Positions 26,682 through 39,355 of a stretch of DNA of 64,000 bases are shown here, piece by piece. Position 1 is the first letter of the stretch; every line of letters starts with the position of its first letter. Under the pieces are notes generated by a model that saw only the letters and a list, made by a program, of their open reading frames with translations, made no database searches and was not told the DNA's origin. This stretch comes from Rhea pennata (lineage: Eukaryota; Chordata; Aves; Rheiformes; Rheidae). Where the stretch lies: NCBI RefSeq assembly GCF_028389875.1, contig NC_084667.1, positions 57,142,570 to 57,206,569 of the forward strand, written 5' to 3'. The position numbers and the translations under genes are program-made.

Positions 26682-27850
26682 TACAGTTTTATAGTACTAC
26701 TTAGATCAAATGTTTTGCATATTGGTATAGAGCTATATGTGTGCACTAAAAATACAATTTTTGGAGAGGAGAGCTAACTTGATGCTCAAGGAAATCCAGA
26801 CGTAATGATTCTCCTCTTAACTCATGCTATTCTTCTAGACAGTTCAAAAGCTAGGTCCGATCTTGTGCCTGCTTTGTTGATGTGTAATCTCTCTGACTCA
26901 GATCATGAATCAGACATCATCTGCAAGTTCTTGTGCCCTTCAGGCTCAGCTGTGGCTGCATTTCTCCAAACATTTCTTACAACCGGCAGGGATGCATTCC
27001 TAGAGAACCGGTGTGAGGGCTTGTGTTTTCCCTACTTTTTTTTTTTTTTTTTTTCCCATTTCTTCCCTCCTTGTTTGGGAGTATTTAGCTTCTTTCTCTG
27101 TTGGATGGCACAATGGGGACTCACCAAGCAGAAGGAGTCGACAGCTGCTGAGGGAGCGTGTAGGGCCTACCGCTGTGTACAGCAGCCGCTGTACGTACAT
27201 GACTGAGAGAAAATTGTAAGTTATAACTTAATGTCATCCTTAAAAAATCTTAATCCCCTTGTCCCATTGTCTTTTACACTTCGTTGTCGCAGTTTCAAAG
27301 AATAGAAGAGGCTTTATGGGCGATGTTGAGGGGGTGAGATAGGAGAGAGGATTCCCCTTGTCTTTGGTTCTTGCAGTAAGAAATGACTGTCAGCTTCCTG
27401 TTCCCCTTGATCACACCCAAGGAAGAGCTAGGAAAAAGTGAGCCTGAAAGAAAGACGGGAAAAGGGAACTGGAAAAAGTAGAGAGTGGAAGAGAGTAAAG
27501 GAGAAGCAGGGCAGAATTAACACTAAAGGTAAATGAAAAACAAAGGAAAAGTGGGAAAGCACAGTGAATTATGAAAGGAATAGAAATGTGATGTTATAGT
27601 AAACTTGTAGAAATTCTAGTGGCAATGGCATGCAGTAGAATGCACATTACTGCCTCAGGCGTTCCCAAATCTTTATGTTTGTTTTTGAACTTGGCATCAG
27701 CAGTTGGTCGTGTCGCAGTAATGGCACTTGAAAGTGGAGAGTGGTGGGCAGGAGTATCTCCCCTTTGCTCCGTAGAATTTCCCTGTGGATTGGCTAGCTC
27801 TGGGATGACCTGGAAGAAGAATTTCCCTTCATACAGCCACCTGGCCTTAG

Positions 27851-27852
<2 letters not shown>

Positions 27853-27888
<36 letters not shown>
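27853..27888. repeat. Poly-T tract, 36 nt
   Basis: This is an uninterrupted run of T in the intergenic region, possibly the poly-A end of a minus-strand retroposed sequence. No recognisable element adjoins it. Confidence 0.9.
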
Positions 27889-27891
<3 letters not shown>

Positions 27892-28421
27892 CCTCTAAGG
27901 TAACGTACTGCTACAGCATCACAACTTCAGTACTTGTATTATCCAGAAAAACACGCTGGTTTCTGTTTTTATTTTGATCTGGATCTAGGTCTGGACATAT
28001 TCCTCCTAGCACTTAGGCAGACTCCCTGAATCAAGGACTCTCAGGGGTACTAACTCTCTGTGCCTGGCTTTTGCATGTGAACCAAGGTGGCATTTGGACC
28101 ATATGCACCCAGCCATGTGAATGTTGCATCCGTGCTAGCAAGCTGCTTGCAAGGAAAATCTTGCATTTTACAGAGACTGCAATTCCAGTGCAACTAGACT
28201 TGAAGACCAACTAGTGCTTCACTGCATGGCTGACGGTCCAAAGCAACAACATAAATCAAAACAATGACATGATAGAATAATTGAGACACAATTTTAAGTA
28301 TGAAAGAAAAATTTACAAGCTGAGCTGTTCTGTGGAATCACCTAACATCTGAAAAAGATTCATCTGCAAGTGAAGTTACTCAGTGCCTTTGTGTGGATTC
28401 ATATCCATTTGCTTAGTTCCC

Positions 28422-28820
28422 CTACACGGTTGTATTCTTTGCTGCACTCAATGTTATGCTGTTGGCTCGGGTCATTAGCATACCCCATTTCCTCAAGACA
28501 GCTCTAGCAGTCTTCAAAGATAGAGCTTCGAAAATAGATATGGTATTATTCATAGCAGAGTAGATGGTTTTATCATCCATTAACTTGATGACCTTGAGTA
28601 GCTTTAGGGTATTCTCTGGAGTTATTATCCCACTGGCTTCAAAGGTACTGTATATCAAATATTGAAACTTCAGGGTCTGATAAAATGCTTTGATAAGGCT
28701 GGTGTTTAAAAACATGAGCGGTAATTGATACACACATTCAAGTTCTGTTGAAACAGCTGCTTTGCTTACGGATCCGTGGAGGGCTAGGGGCTCTGTGGTC
28801 CCTCGAAGTGTCCTGCTCAC
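28422..28820 (-). other. Orphan open frame, 132 codons, probably not a gene
   Basis: This open frame reads MSRTLRGTTEPLALHG at its start and has a plausible helical stretch later (TPENTLKLLKVIKLMDD). I recognise no family. It has no CpG promoter, no neighbouring exon and no strong start context. A frame of this length is expected a few times by chance in 64 kb read in six frames. Confidence 0.15.
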
Positions 28821-31800
28821 GATCTTGGGTTGTGAGACCCCTTAGTTAGAGAAATTGTGACCGACACAGACAAACAACTGTTCAAGTTAGTATTTGGAGG
28901 GCTGAGTTTGGGAGATGTGGAGACTGAGAGCTGCTGCAGGAAGGAAGCAGCTCAGTAAGCTTTGGTCAGAGCTATGAAGTGGCCTGATAAAGCTGAGATG
29001 ATAGTTCCAACTTTCTGTGGTTTATCCCAGTAAAGTGGAAGCATTTTTTATTATTAGGCATGCATGTCATCTGGAAATCCTAACCTTTGCAATTTTAAAT
29101 GGAAGTAGCTAAATTCTAGCATGTGCCTTCTATTCCTTGTCTCAGACTCTACTCCATAGGAATATTGTGTATGCAGAGGAGTATTTTTAGTTTGAGTTAT
29201 TGGTTTTAAATGTACTAGTCTGCTAGAAAAGGCATCTGGAAGAAGTTTGCATTTAAAACGGTCAACAATTATAATGATTTGAAGCAAGAATCCATCCCTA
29301 TTCATATTCAGCTGTCTTGTGTTTACATTTAAAATGTAAATCCATAGCCAAAATCCCTGTATGCTTCCCTGCAGCAGATGAGAAACTCAGTGACCACAAA
29401 GTAGGAAAACAACTGCGTACAAGTGATAGTCCAAAGTCCTTTCCTCAGCAGTACCTTTAATTTCAAACAAGAACTTTACTCAGTCACTCACCAAATATAC
29501 TCAGGACTGGTGAGATCAAGCAAAAACGCAATCCCGTGGGGAATTATTCAGAGAAGGAAGACGAAAACTTAGTATTTGGCGTCTCTATAACATTTTCCAT
29601 TTTTTTTAAAAAAATCAGGTTGTTTCTGTGAAGCAAAAATGTGCAGTTATTCATAATTCACAGATAAGGAAATTGGTAAAACTGACTTGTACTTCATTTC
29701 TAAGGGAAAAAGAAGCGGAGCTGTGCTGAGAACCTCTTCTGCCCAGCTGCTGGTTTTGTTTTTAAGTCACTATGTTCTTATAGAACATTTTCGTAAGGCA
29801 AATGATTTTTTTTCTACCAACAGTTATACAAATGTATTTTCAACGCTGTACGTGAAATCCCTTGGCACAGTTTGTATTCACATGCAGAGCTGATGATTGG
29901 GAGATCAGGTCTCCAGCAGAACCAAAATGCTAAGTTATTTGACAGTGTAGATGCACACTCCAATGCGCTAGGGAGAAGCACCGTGAACGAGCGAGAAGAG
30001 AGAGTCAAAGAAAGTGGGAATGTGTCGTGAGGCAATACTACCAAGGTTTATGGATATTTTTAATATCTTGGCCTGTCTTCAAGACAGCTTCTTGCTGGGT
30101 CATTCGTGGGCTTCCAAATGTCGTAGGCAATATGTTTGTTACTGCCTTCGTCGCACAAAGCAGTATCCATTTCTTGGAATCTGAAAAATTCTAAGAAAAG
30201 ATTCAGAAAGCATCCAAGGGAATGGGCTTAGCAGAGCGGCGAACGTGCCTTTGGGAAAACATCCTGAGTGCTCTGCGAGACGGGCACTCAGGCACTCCTG
30301 AACTAACATTGGGGAAAACACAGATAAGCAGTGATAAGTGAGGCTGTGAACTTTAGGTGATATTCAGAGGCCGATGTTGTTTGTCCTGGAGCCTGGGCAT
30401 TCTTTGCTGTGGAAAGAACTATGGAAACTCTTGGCTTAGAAATGAGTATTCTCCAGCCTGACCCTATGGTAAAGGGCACGTTAGCAGTCAAGGCTCAGAG
30501 TCGAACACTTCCTGATGAAATAGGTCTGTATTTCTAGGACTGTGTACATTGCTCACAAAGATTTATAGCAGACGTCGCTGAGCTAGCACTGATCCGGCTA
30601 GGCTGGCTATCAGTAACTGTTTGCTCATAACAACATGGGGGTCTTCACTGGCATTAAGCTTACTTTGTAGTATAATTGATTCATTTTTGATTCATTTTTG
30701 CTTGAGTGTGTTAATTGATTCAGCATAATTTCACTTGTTCTCCACTCCCGCAAGATAAAAATCTTCTTAAATTCTTTTGTATATATCCCTCTTAACATAA
30801 GCTCATAATAACACTGGTATTTAGAAAAAAAAATCTTTTTTCTGAATTCATTAGTGCTGGTTTTCCCAGTTAAGTATCTTTATAACAATCTTTCCCACGT
30901 GATTTTAGCAGCTGATATCAAACTCTTAAATAATAATGTTTTATTTTCCTACAGCCAAGTTTTCTTCCCAATTTCCAAGTAAGTCTGAGGTTGTTGAATG
31001 TCAGTAGTTCAAATGGGAAGAAAGAAGGCCGGTCAAAATGGTGGGATTTTGGCCATGGCATCTCATACAATTTTCGCTAGGCTAAAGCAGAGAGCTGACG
31101 TCTCTGCAGGGGCACGGGCTGAGAACAGTGGGGGAGAAGACACCGGGCCGCAGACACTGGAGCGAGCACGGATATTGCAGCGGCACCGTAAATGGATTTT
31201 GTGGATGTCGCTGTTCCTGTGTGGCAGGTTCCCCGCCACAGCAGCTGTGTTTTAGAGCCAAACGCCTGAACTAGCCCAGCTGCTAACAAGAGGCTTGAGG
31301 GCAGTACATTAATATTGTCATGACAAATAAATACTACGCTGTTGCCAGGTGGAGGAGGCGGGGAAGATGAGCACCTGCCCTGCGGGATCAGGGTGAGGGA
31401 GTTCCTGGCTCTCCAAGCCTGCTGACAGGTCAGGATTCAATATATCTTCTGTTAATTAGAGTGCAGAAAATGTGCAAGGTGTTGGAAAGAGGCTCAGAGC
31501 ACAATCAGGAAGTCAACAGCAGTCCTGACAACTCATCCCTCCAGCAGAGCCAGCAACTCCTTTCAAATTCCAGTAACACAGACTGGCATAAAATCCTTTA
31601 CAGGAGTTGACTGACATGACTGTTGCAGTCCTCTTTCTTACTGTAAATATTAGCGTTTTGGGAGAAGATTTAAATAGCACTTAAAAAGAACCTTGAGAAT
31701 AATGCAGTTTTGAATATATATTTCCATATGGGTGTTTGTGTAGCGTAGGTGCTAGCGCTGTTATTTCCTCTTTTTTGTTCTTTTTTTACCATGAATCACT

Positions 31801-34800
31801 CCTGAAGAGAGACATTAAGATGGCTCAGAAGTGCCCCAAATCCTTGTAGTGACCCTGTGGCAGGGGGCACACAGTATGTCTGTCATGCTGATGAGAAGTT
31901 TATGCATAGAGAGGTTAAGTGACTTGCCTAAAGGCATCCAGAATATCTGTGTCACTTCTTGAATTACTGTGGTCATCTTTCCTTTCTTTGGAAATGTGTG
32001 TTGAAACGTCAAAGTTTACATCAGCTTTTCAGCAGTGAAATCACTGACCATACATACCCAGCTAAAAATGATGCAGTTGCCACCACTCAGAGTGGTTTCC
32101 TTACTGATTTTGTTGGTTTTGCTGTGAAATACCTGCTGTGAACATTTAAGTCCTTGGTATTATTGTTTTTTCATTCTTACCTGAGATAAAGGACAATGAG
32201 ACAATCTGATCTGAAAGTCTGTGACACAGACAGAGCCAAACGGTTCCACCCCTTTTTCCACCCACCAACTCACAAGCCAAGTTTCAAGCTCTGCTGGCTC
32301 AGTACTGCTGTTGTCCCTCTCTCCTGTTCTGCAATTTGCAAACAGCCCAGTGACGTAGCAGGGGGTGATGTTGTTTGAACAGTCTCTTCAAGTCAAGGAT
32401 TTTCTAAAATAAACTGAACAGAAATTAATGGGTCTGCATGTGAGTCTGATATTGAACGGTGCAAGGGGAATAGAAAATGAAGCATCTTCTGACATGAAAT
32501 AAGGCAGGAATATTTTCTCAGCAAATCTGGCTTGGTGACCTGGCAGGTGGTGGCAGAGGCTGAAGCAGACAGGCTTTTCTTTGACTTTGCAGGATGGAGT
32601 GGCTATTGTCCTGGAAATGACTCCCAGAAGGAGAGGGGTAAACGGATGCTTCTGCCCTTATATCTCACCTAAAAGATTTTACTTAATATTGATTACCTGC
32701 AGTCTTCCTATCCACCTATCTCTTTGTCCCACACATTTGTACCAGTCTTTTAATCTTGCTGCCCCTTTAGCCATGACCCTATCTGTACTATCTGTTTGGG
32801 TGGGCAGATGGCTGTCTTCACCTGTAAAGCAAATGCAGTGTTTCTCCCACCAAATTGTGCAAAATCAAGGCCTTCCTCGCTTTTCTCCCCTTTGGTTTCA
32901 TAATTTCTTGCAGATCGTTTCATATTCTCCGATCTGTTTCTTCGTCTGCCAGCACCTTCTATGTTCTGTTTTTTCAACCCCCTGCCTCTGAAATTCACTC
33001 ATTTTGAACAAATCAGTCCTAAACAACTGGCTACTGAGGAAAGGACTTTGGGGTTATTTCTAGTGGAGTACTATCCATTGTACATGCTCGAAGCATTTGT
33101 TTCATACATCAGACTTCCTAGGGTGTGCTTTGAGAAGATCACAGGGTTGAGATCAGGCATTTTAGCTCTTGCTTGCATGGACGTGGGCCATGATGTTGCT
33201 TTGCCAGATGGACTAGCAGTGATCTCTGTCAGTCCTTGGACATTATGTGCCCTACATGAAATGATGACAGAAATTACTCATATTTGATCTGCTGGAAGAT
33301 AAACTTGAAGATCTTCCTGTGAATTCAAGATTTCTCTGGGACAGATTTTTTGGGGGGATGAGGTGGGTTCTGTTGGCACTGGAAGGGCTGAATTCTCATA
33401 TGTTTCTAATGAGGTTGGTATCTGAGAGGGGATGTATCTCTTAAGCCTGCAAAAGAGGGGATAAAAGAGGAAGCTGTAAGGACTGAAAGACAACAAGACC
33501 TTTAAGGGCTCCAAATCTCTATGAGGACTCCTGAAAAGGGAGGCTGAATGATTACATTAGGACCTCTTCCTTTAGCAGGGAGATGGTCCATACTGGGCAT
33601 TTGCAAGGACAAGCTGTGGAGCTGCCAGCCCCAGACCCCACAAGCCCAGGATCCTTTCTGGGAGGAATGAAAACAGCCAGTTCTGCTGTGTATTTAACCT
33701 ACTTGCTGAGAAGGGAGCAAGTCCCAGTGGACTGCTACATGCATTAAACCATCTTAAAATCAAGAAGGAAGCAAGCAGTGGGTTGGTTTCTTGCAGTTTT
33801 GGGAGTGTTAACAGATGACAACAAACGCAGTGACGTGTGTTTCATTTCTCAGCTGAGGTCTTCTTTAGGAATCACACCTTCCTTAGTGCTTGCTCACATA
33901 TGAACACTCCTACTCTTACCTAATGCTTCCCTTCCAGCAGGCTCTGAGCTTGTCTCTGTCACGTGGCAGCTAAGCCGAGTGAGTCATGCAGCTAAAATCG
34001 CACATCACAGCAGTGGATCCTGTTGCGATACACCTAAAGAGAAGGGTTGGCGGCTACGGTAGAAGAGACTGTGGTTCCTGATGTGATGTTACTTGGGGCT
34101 TGCATTACCACCGCTGCACGGCTGCGCCCTCGGCTAGGCGAGCGTCTGTGCGGTAGCTGCGTGCTTGCATTCCCCCGGAGCAGGCTGCTCCTTCGCTACA
34201 CCTTCACGGGACAAGGTGAAATGTTTCACGCACCAATGTAGTCTTGTTTCAAAAGCCCTTCTTCTAAACTGCTTTTGTTGGTGGAATGATTCCAGTCATA
34301 TAGGAAACATAATTTCTCATGGACTACCTCATCAAATTGACTGAAATTATAAACAAAAGATTATCAGAATACTAAGATCTAGAATAAGCTTTTTTCTGTA
34401 TAAAACAAACTACCGTTTTAATAGAAGGGTTGGAGTGAATGAATGCAAAAGATCATAAAAGTGCATTAATTTTATATTGCAAAAAGTAAGCTTTTTTAAA
34501 ATAATCTTAGAATATGTCATGAGAAAGATTTGCTTTTGAGCTGCTCAGTTCAACCAATGGAGGAGTAAGTTTTGCTTGGTCTCACACCATTTCTTGGGAA
34601 AGATTTGTTAGTCCTAATACTTCAGCCAACCAATGACATGCAGTAATGTCCAGTCTCTACATTCTTGCTGATATTGCACCAGTCGCTGCAATATCTAGAA
34701 AAATATCCCCATAATTGTGATTGGAGGGAGAGGTGGGATACATGACATCATTTTCATTTTAGGAATATAGTGAGTTACTTCACTTTGCCTGGAGGCAGTT

Positions 34801-36924
34801 CCTGAAAAAGCAATATTAAGTGATGTTGTCTAAGCAGCAGTCGTAAAGCACCGGTGATGCAGCTCATGCGAGTCATGCAGCCTGGAGCTGCTCAGTAATT
34901 GCCAGGTCCACGCAGGTGCAGGGAGCTCTGGCATCCCCCCTGCCCCACATGTGACCCACGTGACAAGTCCCACACCAGCTCCCACTGCTGGACGAGGCAC
35001 ACAAGGGCAGCACCCAGGAATGGCTGATACCAGAAATGGAAATGAAAGCACCTTTCCCTGCACTTGGCACATATGGACCATTGATGAACCGTTAATAATT
35101 CCTGTACGGTGACCTGATGTAACAGGAAGAGCTATTGAATAACCCAGTGCGTTTCAGCAGCTACATTGCTCTCTCTCTCTCTCTCTAGATAATATTTTAC
35201 TTCTGTTTTTAAGTTTTTGCTGTCTTTGCATAACGTACCACTATGGAATACGATGTTCTCTTCAGCTCAGAATGTGTTCAGTGAAGGACTTGTAAGAAAT
35301 CATGGAAAATAGGTCGGCATAAATCCTTTCATTTTTAGTTCCCAGAAACTCCCAGCTCTCACACTGAGCCGTGCTATGTGTCATTGACACATCTGGCCCT
35401 CCAGAATATGCACTTCAGAGAGAAATAGGTTCTTGTGAAATGTGCTGGAGGCTTAGCACTGGGGACTAAAGTCCTCAGCTCCTCTGTGAAACTGGCCCAG
35501 GGGGCCAGCACCGTGAAATTATCTTCTCACTTGGCTGCCAATGTGCTTTGGCTCTGACCCGGGGAAACCTCTTCAAGAGAAATGCAGTTCAGGTTATGAC
35601 TTAGCAAACCTTTACCGTGTCGAGACTTTAGTTTCCAGGTTCGTTCTGGGCAAAACTTAACCTCTCCTGCATAAAGGTGGCTACCCTCCAGTGCAGGACT
35701 GTTGTGCAGAAATAGGCAACGTAGCACTGCCAAGAGCCCTTTCCCTTACCAGCACTGTCCTCTTTCCCCTGCTGGGATCAGTCCTCAGTGCACTGCACAG
35801 AACAGGAAAGCTTTCTGCCTGTGATTTTCCTCCTCTGCCCCCAGCTAACCTTGTTTAGTCCCAAAGGAGATTATTTTTGTGTTTTTCTTCTATGTCTCTT
35901 GGATTTTACTAGGTGGACCGAAATTCTCCAGAGAATCAAGTTTGGCTTCCAGTACTGGGGGTGGATTAGAAAGAAAAAAAGTGAGATTCTGAGACCAAGC
36001 TCCTGGCAAAATCTCCACCTTCATCTTCCCCAGCTTGGGCTTTTAGCAGTAGGGCCAAAGGCTGGCGTGCAGACAAATGATTTGCTCCAGCTGTAATGAT
36101 TCCTACTCCATGGCTGAGCTCAGCAATCAGGAGATGTTGAAAAGGGGGCTGGGAGGCTGAGCAAGATGTGAGGGAGCAGAGCTCCTCCAAGGACTGTGAT
36201 AGTTGCCCTGCAGTCTAGTAGGGAAACAAATGCTTCATATGTGCCTGGATTTATTCTGGATTTCACCACATGTATATACAATGAGTAGGTAAAGATTTAT
36301 AGGGATCTGGGTAGAGCTTTAGGGCCAGTGGAGTAGCCAAGAAAGCCAAGGGAAGTTCCCCAGGGGGGGCGTGGGAATGGCACAAGCTATGTCCCTGGTA
36401 AGAAGGGGTTTGCTTCGACAGGACTGGGATGGGATGGGAGTAAAGGAGATGTTTCCTATGCAGCTGCTGCACCACTTCTCCACGGCACAGGGTGAGTGTC
36501 CTTCGGCAAACAGGGGTGCAAAGCCATCTTCTGGGGCCAATAAATTCAACAGGGAATGGTATCTTCACAGCCAACGTTATCCTGCAAGGCACCACCCCTT
36601 GTGATTTTCCAGGCAGAGAGGCACTGGGATCTGCGGCTCTGGCGCAGCATTGCAGGGCTTTGCAGGATTACTTATTCACTGTATTCCTGGAACAGCTCCA
36701 AGCTTCTTCTCTCTGCCTCCAGTGTACAAACTCATCGAGTATGCAGAAGGCTCACAGCCCCCCAGAGGCAAGGGAAGACGGTAGGAAGGTGGTTCATACT
36801 GCAGATCACGCTGCCTCTGAAGGACCTGTGGGGCTGTGTTTCTCAAAAGACTGAACTGGTATCCTCCCTTCTTCTACCTCCCTAACGTTTAAGCAGGGTA
36901 TTTAAGGCAGCAGACTCGATCCGG

Positions 36925-36952
36925 ATGGATTTCATTGCTGGGGCCATTGGAG
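36925..36952 (+). CDS. SLC25A47: SLC25A47 coding exon 1
   Basis: The ATG at 36925 opens MDFIAGAIG plus one nucleotide of a glycine codon (28 nt, phase 1), followed by the donor GTAAAT. The sequence matches the conserved carrier N-terminus. A TATTTAAG stretch at 36899-36906 lies only about 20 bp upstream, too close to serve as a TATA box for a normal 5' UTR. The transcription start is therefore unknown. Confidence 0.88.
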
Positions 36953-39261
36953 GTAAATAAATCAAGTAGTGCTTGTTGATGAAAGCAGATAGCCATGTTT
37001 CCTTATTATTAAGCTAGTGGGCAGGTCTTAGCGGCAAAAGTAGAGCTGGGGGTCTTTTGGTGGGGGCTGTTTGTTAAAAGTGTGTTCTTTAATAAGTGGT
37101 AAATGTCATCAGAGCAGGTTCACAGAGCTGCTGAGGAAATAGCCCTGCAATTTGGTTGGCTGAGGTCATTGCCCTGCAGTCTCCTCCAGTCTAGTGATGG
37201 AGCAAAACTCTGCTAGGAAGAGACTATGTGGAAAATGCTGCATGCAGATACAAACCGGCAAACGTTGTCTGGGCAGGAGAAGCTCCCCCGTCTGATGCCT
37301 GGGGGTCCTGGCTGGGGGTCAGAATCGTGGCTCTGGAGGGATGAGGGTGCTTCTCACAAAACTGGGAGGGTGGAGGCACAGCTTTGTTTCAGTAAAGAAG
37401 GTCTGAATGAATGAAATTTATGTAATCTGCTGACATGTATTTGCAGCTCTGATGGTAATTTCTCTGCAGGCTGCTGCATAGCAGGCTTTGATCTAGTGAA
37501 TGTTAGCTATATTTAAAAGAAAAAGCGTGATCTAATTTTAGACGTTTTGAGGGCATATCCTGCTCAAACTCAGCTTTGCTTTAAACAGCAAAATGTAGTC
37601 ACTGGTCTCATTTCTTTTCTGAAATCTTGTCAGATTTAGCACAGTATCGAATAGCAAGACAAGAGACTTGGGGTCACCGCTGCCAGAAGGGCCAGGTAAA
37701 CCTGCCAGACAGCTGAGGCACAGTCCAAGCCCTGCATGTCGAAGCTTACTTGGAGCTGCTGAAATTTTTTTGGATTTTTCCTAGCAAGGAACCTGTAGCC
37801 AGGTTACAAATGCCCATTTGCTGGGAGGGACCCTGGCAAGTTTTACCCTGCTGCCCCTTCGCGCTCACTGCCCAACCTGTGGGCACCGGCAAGGATTGGC
37901 TGCTCGGGGGTGCCTGGACTCAGGGGTGCCTGTTGCTTGAGCTGTCAGCTCTTTCCAAGTGTGGGGACCTCTGCTCAGGAAAGGGTCTTGGTGGGAGAGG
38001 GGCATGTAACCCCTCCATGACATCTCTCCTTCCTACTCCCTTTTCCTTGTTGACTTTCAGAGCACGTTGTGAAGTCTCAGGCCCAGTGATGTGCCTGGCA
38101 AAGGGCTGTCCAGCTCTGAGGGAGACTCTAAACCTCATCTTAGGTGTCGTAACATTTACGATTAAATGTTATCATTGATATATGGCTCGGCTCAGCAGAG
38201 CAGCGATATTTTTGTTCTCTGGTGGCACTCCATTGCTTTTATTGGCATTGTTATAACTGAACCACCTAAGGATGAACTTTCTTTTTCTAGGAAATGACTT
38301 TGAAGAGTTTGAAACAGCCATTCACCTTGGCCTTTTCCCAAACTGTGGTGCCCAGGCTGTGGTTTCTGCGGTGCCCTCCTCTCCGTGCACTAGTGTACAG
38401 CCCAGCAAGGCAGCAAGTACCTTCTGTGGGTGCCTGTGGGCCTGGGAAATGAGCAGGAGGAGAGTCAACCTGGGAGAGTGTGGGTGGGGGAGCTCTCCAG
38501 CTGGAAAGAAAAATGTACTTGCTTATTTAATGTACTTACCTGAGGGTGTCCAAGAGCAAAATTTTCCATCTTTTCATCTGTGTCAGGTTCAGGGATTTTT
38601 TTAAGAGGGATAATACAATCTTTCAGGGGCAGGCAGGGGTGTCTTCTGGCATGTTTTCCCCTACTGGGAGCTTGCACATAGACACATGCAAAGTACCTTG
38701 GGCAAGGGCTTTGGGCTGTGGTCCCTATCTTGATGCAGGACAGCTCCCAGGGGTGGGATTGCTTTCCTGTGAGAACAGGGAAGTTTTTGGCACTAAGTTT
38801 GTTTCACAGCTTGTGCTTGTTAGAGTTGAAGCAGATTTCACATTCCTGAAGAAGCTGCAAATCCAGCTGAACTGCATCAGGCAACTCAAGTGGCAACATA
38901 GATAACAACAGATTCTGTGTTTAGTAAATGATATTCTTGTGACCTTGTGTTTTCCGGATGTTTTGGAGAAAACACAGCTTGGGCACCTCTGAAAAACAGC
39001 AGAGGTGTAGTGCTTTCAAACCCCATGAAAGGTCCAGCCTGGCTCAGGAGCATACACAAATATTGTTGTGCTTTTCCTTTGAGCTACTGCTTCTATGCCC
39101 ACGTGAAAAGCTCAGCACCTTTGGCCTGGGAAATAGTGGCTTGCTGTGATTCCAGATGAAAACAATGTGAGAGAAACATATTTAGTGACTAAAGTTGGAG
39201 GCTTTCAGTAACCACAAAATGGGGCTGGAGATTCTGGAAAGTAGCTTATCTACAAGGATGT

Positions 39262-39355
39262 CCTTGTTGGCCAATGTAGCTGACCCTACTCTGAGCAACA
39301 GGGTGGGCTAGACACTTCCTTAGGTCCCTCCTAGTCTCCCTGTGAGTCTGCATCT
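39262..39355 (+). mobile_element. CR1 LINE 3' terminal fragment (degraded)
   Basis: The sequence CTGACCCTACTCTGAGCAAC, then GGTGGGCTAGA, AGGTCCCTCC and TGTGAGTCTG, follows the order of a CR1 3' UTR in sense orientation. It is short and diverged, and its limits are approximate. Confidence 0.7.

Larger units (their letters stand above)
24200..36900. other. Intergenic region between SLC25A29 and SLC25A47
   Basis: This is about 12.7 kb between two head-to-head genes. It holds a CR1 fragment (24901-25135), a 62-bp tandem duplication (26558-26681), poly-T tracts near 27040-27054 and at 27853-27888, and a CT dinucleotide run (35169-35186). It also holds a small hairpin at 34670-34695. The longest isolated open frame is 132 codons on the minus strand (28820-28422), with no recognised family. 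No exon of a known gene was seen. Enhancers for the flanking carriers may lie here, but that cannot be read from the sequence. Confidence 0.7.

Noticed and set aside
36263-36885. Cluster of 75-120-codon frames on both strands just upstream of SLC25A47
   Set aside because: They overlap each other in several frames with no recognised family and no splice evidence; probably chance in moderately GC-rich DNA.
36899-36906. TATTTAAG as a TATA box for SLC25A47
   Set aside because: It lies only about 20 bp before the ATG, which would put the transcription start at or inside the start codon.
37750-38178. 142-codon frame in SLC25A47 intron 1
   Set aside because: No recognised domain, no splice or promoter context, and overlapping frames of similar length nearby suggest chance.
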